A stretch of 9,877 nucleotides of DNA from Chitinivibrionia bacterium (GCA_016208665.1 JACQXT010000112.1:1-9877), one strand, 5' to 3'; shown: positions 1 to 6,646, counted from the stretch's first letter. Made by a program: numbers and translations. Notes: a model not told the origin generated them from the letters alone.

Positions 1-474
1 CACCGCGGCCTGCGCGGGCTGGAGCGCGTTGGGCATCCATGGGTCCATGTATGTATCCGAGATGGGGGGCAGGTCGACGAGCTGGATATGTATATCCTGG
101 TGGACGAGCATCCCCGGCAGGGGCGCCTGTGTCGTGTGGGGATACGGCCCCGCCTCGGCGTGCGAACCGGTAAGCCGCGCGTGAAGACTCGACTTGCCCG
201 CATTGGGCGGGCCGATGAGCACCGCCTGCGCCGCCCCCTCGGGTCGAACCGCGTACACGGGCCCTTTGCGGGCGCTCCCCTTGCGAGGAGTTTCGAGATC
301 CTCGCTGAGCTCCTTGATGCGCGTCTTGATATCCGCCTGGAGGTGCTCGGTGCCCTTGTGCTTCGGGATGGTTCGCAGCATCTCCTTCAAGCATGCGAGC
401 CGCTCCGCGGGCTCCTTCGCCTGTTGGTACGCAATTTTTGCCTTCTTATATTCGGGCGTAACGTTCGTCGGCAT
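1..474 (-). CDS. TGS-family Obg/DRG-like GTPase, N-terminal part (truncated by window edge)
   Basis: 158 residues are visible and the C-terminus lies beyond base 1. The protein begins MPTNVTPEYKKAK, followed by a charged helical region (about residues 5-62) containing IPKHKGTEHLQAD, an N-terminal extension typical of the TGS-domain GTPases related to Obg and DRG. The G domain starts near residue 83: Walker A/G1 is GPPNAGKS (88-95), the likely switch-I threonines are in YPHTTQAP (111-118), and G3 is VDLPP (133-137), with Pro where most GTPases have Gly. I recall DxPP as usual in this subfamily. The NKxD motif and TGS domain would lie outside the window. These proteins are thought to bind GTP and act on ribosomes or RNA, but the exact role is unknown. 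The start is supported by a Shine-Dalgarno AAGGGG (complement of 482-487) 7 nt upstream. The gene is divergent from the HAD gene at 666. Confidence 0.85.
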   Translation of the reverse strand, partial: MPTNVTPEYKKAKIAYQQAKEPAERLACLKEMLRTIPKHKGTEHLQADIKTRIKELSEDLETPRKGSARKGPVYAVRPEGAAQAVLIGPPNAGKSSLHARLTGSHAEAGPYPHTTQAPLPGMLVHQDIHIQLVDLPPISDTYMDPWMPNALQPAQAAV

Positions 475-536
475 GCGTGCACCCCTTCAGAGCGGAAACG
501 GCGGCGCCTGCGAATCGTCCTGCGATCCCCCGGAAA

Positions 537-556
537 TATCCGGGCGGTCCCGGATA
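537..556. repeat. Perfect 8-bp inverted repeat in the divergent intergenic region
   Basis: TATCCGGG (537-544) and CCCGGATA (549-556) are perfectly complementary around a 4-nt CGGT centre. No T-run follows on either strand, so it is not an intrinsic terminator. It lies between two divergent genes, 63 nt upstream of the GTPase start, and partly overlaps a weak TATTAT hexamer on the minus strand (554-559). It could be an operator or an RNA hairpin in the GTPase leader; the sequence alone does not decide. Confidence 0.5.
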
Positions 557-615
557 ATACTACCATATCTCCGTGCAGGACGTATATTTCGGATAACCGC
601 CGGGGGGCTATTCTG

Positions 616-624
616 TGCTATACT
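616..624 (+). promoter_or_regulatory. Extended -10 promoter for the HAD gene and possibly the genes after it
   Basis: TGCTATACT matches an extended -10 element (TGn followed by TATACT, one mismatch to TATAAT). No -35 hexamer is visible at the right distance, as is common for extended -10 promoters. Transcription would start near 630-632, giving a leader of about 35 nt before ATG 666. This argues against the upstream in-frame GTG at 615, which would lie inside the promoter. This is the only good promoter seen upstream of the run of plus-strand genes to 4813. Confidence 0.5.
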
Positions 625-665
625 CCCCGAGGCCGGGCACAGGCCGATGGAACCCCATAGAAACC

Positions 666-1136
666 ATGCTGACCATAGAGATTCCCGGTTACAAGACGCT
701 GCAACTCGACTACCTCGTGCTGGATTACAACGGCACGCTGGCTGTCGACGGCGTTCCTATTCCGGGGGTGGCGGAGCGCCTGAGAGAAATCGCGCGCACG
801 CTCGACATCCACGTGCTCACGGCCGACACCTTTGGAATGGCGAAGCGGGAGACCGGTTCATGGCCCGTCGCCCTGTCCATCCTCGGCGAGGAGAATCAGG
901 ACGAGCGCAAAGCCGGTGTCGTTGCGAAGCTCGGGGCTCAGCGCTGCGCCGCCATCGGGAACGGACGAAACGACCGCCTCATGTTGGAGACGGCGGAGCT
1001 GGGCATTGCGGTGATCCAGGCGGAAGGAGCGGCGCGCCACGCCGTTTCGGCAGCGGATCTGGTCTTCAACAACATCAACGACGCCCTCGATGCCCTCCTG
1101 AATCCCCGCAGGCTGATCGCTTCACTCCGGAGGTGA
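666..1136 (+). CDS. HAD-superfamily protein, soluble P-type ATPase-like phosphatase
   Basis: A small cytoplasmic HAD protein of 156 residues. HAD motif I is LDYNGTLA, with nucleophile Asp20 and Asn22 in place of the usual second Asp. Motif II is Thr52 in VLTAD, motif III Lys82 in ERKAG, and motif IV GNGRND (98-103). There is no room for a large cap domain. The Asn in motif I and the GNGxND motif match the 'soluble P-type ATPase' family (COG4087 type), which resembles the phosphorylation domain of P-type ATPases without membrane segments. The substrate is unknown, and loss of the general-acid Asp suggests slow phosphatase activity or a regulatory role. ATG 666 is preferred over GTG 615 because the -10 element lies at 616-624 and family-like sequence begins about here. 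No clear Shine-Dalgarno is visible, so the transcript may have a weak site. The next gene starts 74 nt downstream. Confidence 0.85.
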   Translation: MLTIEIPGYKTLQLDYLVLDYNGTLAVDGVPIPGVAERLREIARTLDIHVLTADTFGMAKRETGSWPVALSILGEENQDERKAGVVAKLGAQRCAAIGNGRNDRLMLETAELGIAVIQAEGAARHAVSAADLVFNNINDALDALLNPRRLIASLRR

Positions 1137-1195
1137 GTCGTGGTAGACTCGGCGTTCATATCTCATTTGGCGGCGACACCAGGGGATTGAATATC

Positions 1196-1202
1196 AAAGG
1201 AG
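1196..1202 (+). promoter_or_regulatory. Ribosome binding site AAAGGAG for the S33 hydrolase gene
   Basis: AAAGGAG lies 8 nt before ATG 1211. The same AAGGAGCGTGA string recurs at 2248-2258, ahead of the M3 peptidase coding region, and serves there as a guide to where that start codon should be. Confidence 0.75.
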
Positions 1203-1210
1203 CGTGATCC

Positions 1211-2227
1211 ATGAGATACCTTGCCGCACCGCTCGCGTTGGCTCTCTGTGTCATGATGCTTTCCCCGCCGGGCGCTCCGGCGCAAGACACACTGCCGCTG
1301 TGGCCTGAAATCGAACCGTTCAAGACCGGTTATCTGAAAGTATCGGACCTGCACGAACTCTATTACGAACTCTGCGGCAATCCGGACGGCAAGCCCGTAT
1401 TCATGCTGCACGGCGGTCCCGGCGGCAGCTCGTCGCCGTACATGAGACGCCTGTGCAATCCCGAGAAATTCTTGATCGTCCTCTACGACCAGCGCGGCTC
1501 GGGCAAGTCGAAACCGTACGCCGAAACCCGCGAAAACACGACCCCGCTTCTGGTGGAGGACATCGAAGCGCTCCGGACGCATCTCGGGCTCGATTCCCTC
1601 ATCGTGTTCGGCGGATCGTGGGGAGCGACCCTCGGGCTTGCGTACGCGGAAGCGCATCCGGAGCACGTGAGCGGCCTGGTGCTCCGCGGCGTCTTCACCG
1701 CGACAAAGGAAGAGATCGACCATTTCTACCACGGCGGCGTTAAGCCGTTCTTCCCGGAAACGTACGAGAAATTCGTCTCCGCGCTTCCCGAGCCGCAGGT
1801 GACGGCGATGCCCGAGTATCTCTTCGGCATGATCGAGAAGGGAGATTCGGCCGCGGTCGCGCAATACACGAGGGCGTGGGCGGAGTATGAAATCAAGCTC
1901 TCCGGCCTGAACGTCTCCGACGACCAGCTTCGGCAAATCATGAGCAATTTCAATCCGGTTGCATTCGGCGTTCTCGAGAACTACTACATGGCCAACAAGT
2001 GTTTTCTCGAAGAAGGACAGTTGTTGCGCGACGCGGCCAGGATCAAGCATATACCAACGGTGATCGTCAACGGGCGCTATGACATGATCTGCCCGCCCAT
2101 CACGGCCTACCGGCTGCACCTGCAGATGCCCGGCTCGAAACTCGTGATTGCCGAAGGAGCCGGACACTGGATGGGGGAGCCGCCCATTCAACAGGAGTTG
2201 TTGCGCGCAATGCGCAATTTCGAATAG
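1211..2227 (+). CDS. Exported proline iminopeptidase-like alpha/beta hydrolase (peptidase family S33)
   Basis: 338 residues. A hydrophobic signal peptide (about 1-24) ends in APA before Gln25, so the enzyme is probably exported to the periplasm. The mature part is an alpha/beta hydrolase with the S33 proline iminopeptidase hallmarks in order: oxyanion-hole motif HGGPGG (67-72), DQRGSGKS (93-100), nucleophile elbow GGSWG with Ser136, Asp291 in NGRYDMICPP, and His319 in EGAGHW. The cap contains RAWAEYE (221-227), recalling the WxxWE segment of Pip enzymes. The expected reaction is release of N-terminal proline from small peptides, though family members also include prolyl amino- and dipeptidases, so the specificity is inferred. 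A strong ribosome binding site lies 8 nt before the start. The M3 peptidase coding region follows about 34 nt after the stop, which suggests one transcript and a shared role in peptide breakdown. Confidence 0.9.
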   Translation: MRYLAAPLALALCVMMLSPPGAPAQDTLPLWPEIEPFKTGYLKVSDLHELYYELCGNPDGKPVFMLHGGPGGSSSPYMRRLCNPEKFLIVLYDQRGSGKSKPYAETRENTTPLLVEDIEALRTHLGLDSLIVFGGSWGATLGLAYAEAHPEHVSGLVLRGVFTATKEEIDHFYHGGVKPFFPETYEKFVSALPEPQVTAMPEYLFGMIEKGDSAAVAQYTRAWAEYEIKLSGLNVSDDQLRQIMSNFNPVAFGVLENYYMANKCFLEEGQLLRDAARIKHIPTVIVNGRYDMICPPITAYRLHLQMPGSKLVIAEGAGHWMGEPPIQQELLRAMRNFE

Positions 2228-2247
2228 AGGAACCAATCAACGTGTAC

Positions 2248-2264
2248 AAGGAGCGTGAACAAAG
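2248..2264 (+). promoter_or_regulatory. Shine-Dalgarno AAGGAG with a damaged start codon (AAG at 2262-2264) for the M3 gene
   Basis: AAGGAG at 2248-2253 is spaced exactly 8 nt from codon AAG 2262-2264, the same spacing as AAAGGAG to ATG in the preceding gene. From 2265 the frame reads [17 protein letters not shown], the conserved beginning of M3 oligopeptidases. No ATG, GTG or TTG exists in this frame between the in-frame TGA at 2256 and GTG 2301. A single A-to-T difference at 2263 would restore a perfect ATG. Confidence 0.6.
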
Positions 2265-2300
2265 AATCCCTTCTTCGGCGAATTTACCGCGCCGTTCGGC

Positions 2301-4292
2301 GTGCCTCCGTTCGATGCGATACGGGAAGCACACTACCTCCCCGCATTCGACGAGGCGATGAAGCGGCACCAGGCGGAGATCGACGCGATCATCAACGATC
2401 CGAATCCGCCGACATTCGCCAACACGGTCGAGGCGCTGGAAACGAGCGGCGGGATGCTCACCAGGGTGAGCAATGTGTTCTTCAGCTTGAACTCCGCCTT
2501 GACGAACGACGAAATGCAGGCGATCGCAAAGGAAGTGGCTCCGAAGCTGTCGAAGCACCAGGACGATATTCTACTGAACGAAACACTATTCAAGAGAATC
2601 AAAACGGTGAACAACCAAAAGGACAAACTGAAGCTCGGCGGCGAGCAGAGCAAACTGCTCGACGAATCGTACAAGAGTTTCGTGCGCGGGGGCGCCAACC
2701 TCGACGAGAAGAACAAAGCCCGGTTGCGGGAGATCAATCAGGAGCTGTCCGTGCTGTCCCTGCAATTCGGAGAGAACGTGCTCAAGGAAACGAATGCATT
2801 CGAGATGGTGCTCACATCGAAGGAGGAACTCGCGGGGCTGCCCGACGCGGTTGTGTCGGGTGCAGCGGAAGCCGCAAAGGAACGCGGCCGCGACGGCGCA
2901 TGGGTGTTCACGCTGCACAGGCCGAGCATGACCCCCTTCCTGCAGTTTTCCGAACGGCGCGATCTGCGCGAGAAGATTTTCAAGGCGTACATTCATACGG
3001 GCGACAACAACGACGAACGCGACAACAAGAACATTCTTTCGCGCATTGCGGCCCTTCGCGTGGAACGGGCAAAATTACTGGGATACAAGACCTACGCCGA
3101 CTTCGTACTCGAAGAAAATATGGCGAAGAAGCCGGTCAACGTGTACGAGCTTCTGAACAAGCTGTGGACGCCGGCGCTCGCGAAAGCCACGGCGGAAGCC
3201 CGCGTGCTCCAGGAGATGGTGTACGCCGAAGGCGGCGATTTCAAACTCGAGGCGTGGGACTGGTGGTACTACGCGGAGAAAGTGAAGAAAGCCCGGTACG
3301 ACCTCGATGATGAAATATTGAAGCCGTACTTTCAGCTGGAGAACGTCCGGCAGGGCGCATTCGACGTCGCGACCAGGCTCTATGGGATCACGTTCGAAGA
3401 ACGGAAAGACATCCCGGTCTATCATGAAGACGTCAGGGTATTCGAGGTCAAGGAGGCCGACGGACGGCACATCGGGCTCCTCTTCACCGACTATTTCCCC
3501 CGCGAGAGCAAGCGGGGAGGCGCGTGGATGGGGGCATTCAGGAACCAGTCGAAAAAGAACGGCAGCAATATCGCACCGCTCGTATTCAACGTCGGCAACT
3601 TTTCCAAACCGACGGGCGACGTCCCCTCGCTGTTGACCTTCGACGAGGTGAACACGCTGTTCCATGAATTCGGGCACGCATTGCACGGGCTCCTCTCGAA
3701 CTGCACCTACGAACGCCTGGGGGGCACCGCGGTTCCCGCGGATTTCGTCGAACTGCCGTCACAGATCATGGAGAACTGGGCGACGCATCCCGAGGTGCTC
3801 AAGATGTACGCCCGGCACTACAAGACCGGCGAGCCGATCCCGCAGGAGTTGATCGACAAGATACAGAATGCCCGCATGTTCAATCAGGGATTCGCCACGA
3901 CCGAGTATCTTGCCGCCTCGTTCCTCGACATGGACTGGCATACACTGTCGAAGCCCGAACAACTCAACCCGATAGCTTTCGAGGATGCTTCTCTCGGCAA
4001 GATCGGCCTCATTCCCGAGATCGTCGTCCGCTACCGGAGTCCCTATTTCCGGCACATATTCGCCGGAGGGTATGCCGCAGGTTACTACAGCTACGTCTGG
4101 GCCGAGGTTCTGGACGCCGACGCGTTCCGCGCGTTCGAGGAGAAGGGCCTCTTCGACCGCGAGCTGGGCCGGGCGTTCCGGGAGAACATTCTCGCCACGG
4201 GCGGCAGCGGCGACCCGATGGTCTTCTACAAACGGTTCAGAGGGGCGGAGCCGAAGATAGACGCGCTCCTGGATCGGCGCGGGCTCCGGTAG
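2301..4292 (+). CDS. M3 family metallopeptidase (oligopeptidase / dipeptidyl carboxypeptidase type); true start probably lost near 2262
   Basis: Zinc-dependent peptidase of 663 residues from GTG 2301, or about 676 if started near 2262, close to the usual 680 for the Dcp/OpdA subfamily (M3A). Numbered from 2301, the zinc site is HEFGH (455-459), with third ligand Glu484 in ADFVELPSQ, 29 residues after the first His as in thimet-type enzymes. [12 protein letters not shown] (589-600) carries the tyrosines that line the active site. No signal peptide or membrane segment is seen, so it is probably cytoplasmic, cleaving short peptides or removing C-terminal dipeptides. GTG 2301 is the first legal start in frame but has no Shine-Dalgarno and cuts into the conserved N-terminus, which continues upstream to 2265. 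The long intact reading frame argues that the gene is under selection, so the start lesion is either recent or a sequence error. The gene sits between the S33 hydrolase and the YbjQ gene, all on one strand. Confidence 0.9.
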   Translation: MPPFDAIREAHYLPAFDEAMKRHQAEIDAIINDPNPPTFANTVEALETSGGMLTRVSNVFFSLNSALTNDEMQAIAKEVAPKLSKHQDDILLNETLFKRIKTVNNQKDKLKLGGEQSKLLDESYKSFVRGGANLDEKNKARLREINQELSVLSLQFGENVLKETNAFEMVLTSKEELAGLPDAVVSGAAEAAKERGRDGAWVFTLHRPSMTPFLQFSERRDLREKIFKAYIHTGDNNDERDNKNILSRIAALRVERAKLLGYKTYADFVLEENMAKKPVNVYELLNKLWTPALAKATAEARVLQEMVYAEGGDFKLEAWDWWYYAEKVKKARYDLDDEILKPYFQLENVRQGAFDVATRLYGITFEERKDIPVYHEDVRVFEVKEADGRHIGLLFTDYFPRESKRGGAWMGAFRNQSKKNGSNIAPLVFNVGNFSKPTGDVPSLLTFDEVNTLFHEFGHALHGLLSNCTYERLGGTAVPADFVELPSQIMENWATHPEVLKMYARHYKTGEPIPQELIDKIQNARMFNQGFATTEYLAASFLDMDWHTLSKPEQLNPIAFEDASLGKIGLIPEIVVRYRSPYFRHIFAGGYAAGYYSYVWAEVLDADAFRAFEEKGLFDRELGRAFRENILATGGSGDPMVFYKRFRGAEPKIDALLDRRGLR

Positions 4293-4325
4293 GAGCCGGC
4301 GCGCGCCGCGGGGCGGCCTATATTC

Positions 4326-4333
4326 GGAAGGAG
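4326..4333 (+). promoter_or_regulatory. Ribosome binding site GGAAGGAG for the YbjQ gene
   Basis: GGAAGGAG ends 6 nt before ATG 4340 and fixes that start. The gap after the M3 stop is only 47 nt, so the gene is probably read on the same transcript. Confidence 0.7.
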
Positions 4334-4339
4334 CGGAAC

Positions 4340-4813
4340 ATGCATTGTGAAGTGTGCGGAAAGGAATTCCCTTCGAAATACTATTTCAAGACCGATACCG
4401 TGTGCATCGAGTGCTTCAAGAAGCTGAGTCCCGATGAACAGCGCGCCGCGACCATGCGGTCGCTCATGAAGCATCCCATGACATCGACCACCTTCGATCT
4501 CGAAGGATTCAGGGTGGCCAAGCAGCTCGGCGTCGTGCGCGGCATCACGGTCAGGTCGCGCTCGGTGGTGGGAACGATCGGCGCGACGCTTCAGACTCTT
4601 GTCGGCGGGAACATATCGCTCTTCACCTCCCTCTGCGAGAAGTCGCGCGAGGAGGCGTTCGAGATGATGATTAACCACGCCGAACAGATCGGAGCGAACG
4701 CCGTCATCGGCGTGCGGTACGACGCGACGGAAGTGATGGACGGGGTCACGGAAGTGCTCTGTTACGGCACCGCCGTCGTCGTCGAGCCCGCGAAGAGCGC
4801 CGGGGCTTCGTGA
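4340..4813 (+). CDS. Zinc-ribbon plus YbjQ/UPF0145 (putative heavy-metal-binding) domain protein
   Basis: 157 residues in two parts. Residues 1-28 form a small zinc ribbon with two CxxC knuckles (Cys3, Cys6, Cys22, Cys25). Residues about 49-148 form a YbjQ-family domain (Pfam YbjQ_1, UPF0145): the LGVVRG start (63-68), the VGG segment (88-90), the charged helix [29 protein letters not shown] (spanning 100-128) and the closing strand CYGTAVVVE (141-149). YbjQ proteins form pentamers and are described as possible metal-binding proteins, but no biochemical function is established. No signal peptide or membrane segment is seen, so it should be cytoplasmic. The ribbon at the N-terminus is an addition to the minimal YbjQ fold and may bind zinc or mediate contacts. 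It follows the M3 zinc peptidase gene by 47 nt; a link through zinc is possible but not shown. Confidence 0.88.
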   Translation: MHCEVCGKEFPSKYYFKTDTVCIECFKKLSPDEQRAATMRSLMKHPMTSTTFDLEGFRVAKQLGVVRGITVRSRSVVGTIGATLQTLVGGNISLFTSLCEKSREEAFEMMINHAEQIGANAVIGVRYDATEVMDGVTEVLCYGTAVVVEPAKSAGAS

Positions 4814-4814
4814 T

Positions 4815-4925
4815 GCCGGAGCACACGCCGGTGCGGACGATTCAATAAAATATTCCGGCGCGATAGTTCGCCGCAAAACCGGCGCCACGACCCGCCGTCG
4901 CCGTATCGGATTCTGGTGCTCCGGC
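4815..4925 (+). other. Possible structured intergenic element (nested complementary segments)
   Basis: The 152-nt gap between the YbjQ gene and the GT39 gene holds a perfect 10-bp inverted repeat, GCCGGAGCAC (4815-4824) with GTGCTCCGGC (4916-4925). Inside it are CGCCGG/CCGGCG (4826-4831 with 4855-4860) and, directly abutting, CGATA/TATCG (4861-4865 with 4904-4908), which encloses CGGCG/CGCCG (4880-4884 with 4893-4897). This could fold as a three-way junction in an RNA read on the plus strand. It matches no riboswitch I recognise and has no T-run. GC-rich sequence often folds by chance, so this is only a candidate. Confidence 0.3.
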
Positions 4926-4952
4926 CGGCCGAGCGCGGCGGTGATAGGAAAT

Positions 4953-4958
4953 AGGTGA
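4953..4958 (+). promoter_or_regulatory. Ribosome binding site AGGTGA for the GT39 gene
   Basis: AGGTGA lies 7 nt before ATG 4966. A nearer ATG at 4961 is followed at once by TAA (its last base is the A of ATG 4966) and sits only 2 nt from the site, so it cannot be the gene start. Confidence 0.55.
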
Positions 4959-4965
4959 CTATGTA

Positions 4966-6516
4966 ATGAAGCCTCGACACATCGAGCAGCGGGACGGCGG
5001 TTGGAAGATCGTTGTGCTCGGTTCAGTCCTCTGCAAGCTCCTGCTCCATCTCTTTACCAACGCTTTCGCCGGCTATGGAATCTTCCGCGATGAACTCTAT
5101 TACCTCGCGTGCAGCCATAGACTCGACTTCGGCTATGTCGACCAGCCTCCGCTTTCGATCCATCTGCTGGCGCTCAACCGGATGCTGTTCGGAGACTCGA
5201 TCTTCGCGCTGCGCCTTCTTCCCGCCGTTGCCGGCGCATTGACGGTGTTTGTCGCCGGAATCCTCGTACGCAGGCTCGGCGGCGGGGCGTTTGCGGTATT
5301 CATTGCATGCCTCTCGGTCATAGCCGCTCCGATCTACCTGGCGTTCAATACCGTCTACTCGATGAACACCTTCGACGTTCTCCTGTGGGCTCTGTCGGCA
5401 TACGCGGCGGTCTTGCTCGCCCATGACGGCAAGCCGCGTTGCTGGATGCTCCTCGGTCTCTTGATAGGTCTCGGTCTTCTCAATAAGATCAGCATGATCT
5501 GGTTCGCAACAGGCCTGGCGGCGGCGATCGTCTTGACCGGTCTTCGAAAACATCTTCCGACGCGATGGCCCTATCTCGCGGCGCTCCTTGCGCTCGCGCT
5601 CTTTTCCCCGTTTGTCATCTGGAACGCCGTGCATGACTTCGCCCACCTCGAATTCATACGCAACGCGTCCGATCTGAAGTACGCCTCCGTCACCCCGCTT
5701 GATTTCATCGCCGGCCAATTCCTGATGATAAACCCGGCGACCGCCCCCGTGTGGATTGCAGGTTTGTTCTTCTTGTTCATCAGCAAATCCGGGAGGCGAT
5801 ACATGTCTCTCGGCATTATCTTCGTTGTTACAACGCTCATACTCGTATTCAACGTTCACAGCAAGCCGGAATATCTTTCTCCGGCGTACGTCATGCTCTT
5901 CGCAGCGGGCGCAGTGCAGATCGAACGGCTCTCCGCGCGCAGAGCGCTGGTATGGCTGCGTGTCGCGATACCCGCTCTCGTGGCGGTTGGCGGCATCGCC
6001 ATTGCGCCGATGACGCTCCCGATCTTGCCGGTGGAATCGTTCATCCGGTATGCCGGGAGCATCGGGCAAGGCCCGGGCTCCTATGAGGGCAAGGAAGTGT
6101 CGGAAGTCCATCAGTTCTATGCCGACATGTTCGGCTGGGAAAACATGGCCCGCACCGTATCCGGGGTGTACCTGTCGCTCCCGGAAACGGAACGGAGCTC
6201 GTGTGTCGTTTTCGGCTCCAATTATGGAGAGGCGGGCGCCGTCGAGTACTTCAGCTCGAAGTACGAACTCCCGCCGGCTCTTTCTTCGCATAACAATTAC
6301 TGGATCTGGGGATTCGGGCGCGGCGACTATCGGACCGTGATCGTGATCGGGTTGACCCGCGAGGACGTGGAGTCGTCGTTCGAGAGCGTGGAGCAGGCCG
6401 CGGTTATCGCGTGCAAGTATTGCATGCCCTACGAGAATAACCTCCCCGTCCTGGTATGCCGCAATCCGCGAGTCCAATGGAGCGAAGTCTGGGACTCGAT
6501 GAAGCACTACGAATGA
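4966..6516 (+). CDS. GT39-family (ArnT/PMT-like) membrane glycosyltransferase
   Basis: 516-residue polytopic inner-membrane protein of the dolichyl-phosphate-mannose mannosyltransferase-like superfamily (PMT_2, GT-C fold). About ten hydrophobic segments lie between residues 14 and 352, followed by a soluble domain of about 160 residues. The first external loop has FRDELYYLACSHRLDFGYVDQPPLS (starting at residue 40), with the expected catalytic Asp42 and Glu43. HSKPEYLSPAY (298-308) matches the conserved KPxYLxPAY loop. The C-terminal part has NYGEAGAVEYF (419-429) and NNYWIWGFG (443-451), seen in many bacterial members. The family moves a sugar from a polyprenyl-phosphate carrier to lipid or protein on the periplasmic side; the acceptor cannot be told. 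No other glycan gene is nearby. The start has a ribosome binding site 7 nt upstream. A G-rich hairpin without T-run follows the stop (about 6518-6532). Confidence 0.9.
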   Translation: MKPRHIEQRDGGWKIVVLGSVLCKLLLHLFTNAFAGYGIFRDELYYLACSHRLDFGYVDQPPLSIHLLALNRMLFGDSIFALRLLPAVAGALTVFVAGILVRRLGGGAFAVFIACLSVIAAPIYLAFNTVYSMNTFDVLLWALSAYAAVLLAHDGKPRCWMLLGLLIGLGLLNKISMIWFATGLAAAIVLTGLRKHLPTRWPYLAALLALALFSPFVIWNAVHDFAHLEFIRNASDLKYASVTPLDFIAGQFLMINPATAPVWIAGLFFLFISKSGRRYMSLGIIFVVTTLILVFNVHSKPEYLSPAYVMLFAAGAVQIERLSARRALVWLRVAIPALVAVGGIAIAPMTLPILPVESFIRYAGSIGQGPGSYEGKEVSEVHQFYADMFGWENMARTVSGVYLSLPETERSSCVVFGSNYGEAGAVEYFSSKYELPPALSSHNNYWIWGFGRGDYRTVIVIGLTREDVESSFESVEQAAVIACKYCMPYENNLPVLVCRNPRVQWSEVWDSMKHYE

Positions 6517-6551
6517 CTCCCGCAGCGGGGGGGATGTCTCCGGATATCTTG

Positions 6552-6580
6552 TTGACGTTCAAGCCGCTTCATACTATCAT
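6552..6580 (+). promoter_or_regulatory. Sigma70-type promoter upstream of the ALDH7 gene
   Basis: TTGACG (6552-6557) and TATCAT (6575-6580) are separated by exactly 17 bp and match the -35 and -10 consensus with one and two differences. Transcription would begin near 6587, about 75 nt before ATG 6661. The region is AT-rich compared with its surroundings. The predicted transcript would run straight into the terminator hairpin at 6595-6625. Confidence 0.55.
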
Positions 6581-6594
6581 ATGCTGTTAGTTTG

Positions 6595-6625
6595 CAGCTC
6601 CCGACACCGCCAGAGCTGTTTTTTT
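6595..6625 (+). terminator. Intrinsic terminator between the GT39 and ALDH7 genes
   Basis: CAGCTC (6595-6600) pairs with GAGCTG (6613-6618) around a 12-nt loop, and seven T residues follow (6619-6625). It would end transcription from the GT39 gene, 80-110 nt after that stop codon. It lies downstream of the promoter-like sequence at 6552-6580, so it may instead act as an attenuator in the ALDH7 leader. The stem is short, so termination may be incomplete. Confidence 0.55.
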
Positions 6626-6646
6626 GTCACCTTCCCAAGTCGAACC

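Noticed and set aside
615..665. Upstream GTG start for the HAD gene, adding 17 residues
   Set aside because: It coincides with the extended -10 element at 616-624 and the extra residues do not look like the family.
194..1207. Plus-strand open frame of 337 codons covering the GTPase 5' part and the HAD gene
   Set aside because: It is antisense to the GTPase and out of frame with the HAD gene, with Arg-rich meaningless sequence.
1163..2236. Long minus-strand open frame of 357 codons opposite the S33 hydrolase gene
   Set aside because: Arg/His-rich composition without recognisable motifs, fully antisense to a gene with a complete catalytic triad; typical of GC-rich codon bias.
2255..2310. GTG 2255 (or GTG 2242) as the M3 start with a programmed frameshift
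   Set aside because: No slippery heptamer plus downstream structure that I can defend, and the spacing from AAGGAG to GTG 2255 is only 1 nt; a start-codon substitution at 2263 explains the data more simply.
4961..4968. Start-stop mini-ORF ATGTAA overlapping the GT39 ATG
   Set aside because: Too close to the ribosome binding site (2 nt) to be used with confidence; probably coincidence.
5023..6507. Minus-strand open frame of 494 codons opposite the GT39 gene
   Set aside because: No family resemblance, low-complexity charged composition; the plus strand has clear GT39 motifs and membrane segments.
6518..6532. G-rich hairpin right after the GT39 stop as terminator
   Set aside because: No T-run follows; the hairpin with T7 at 6595-6625 is the better terminator.
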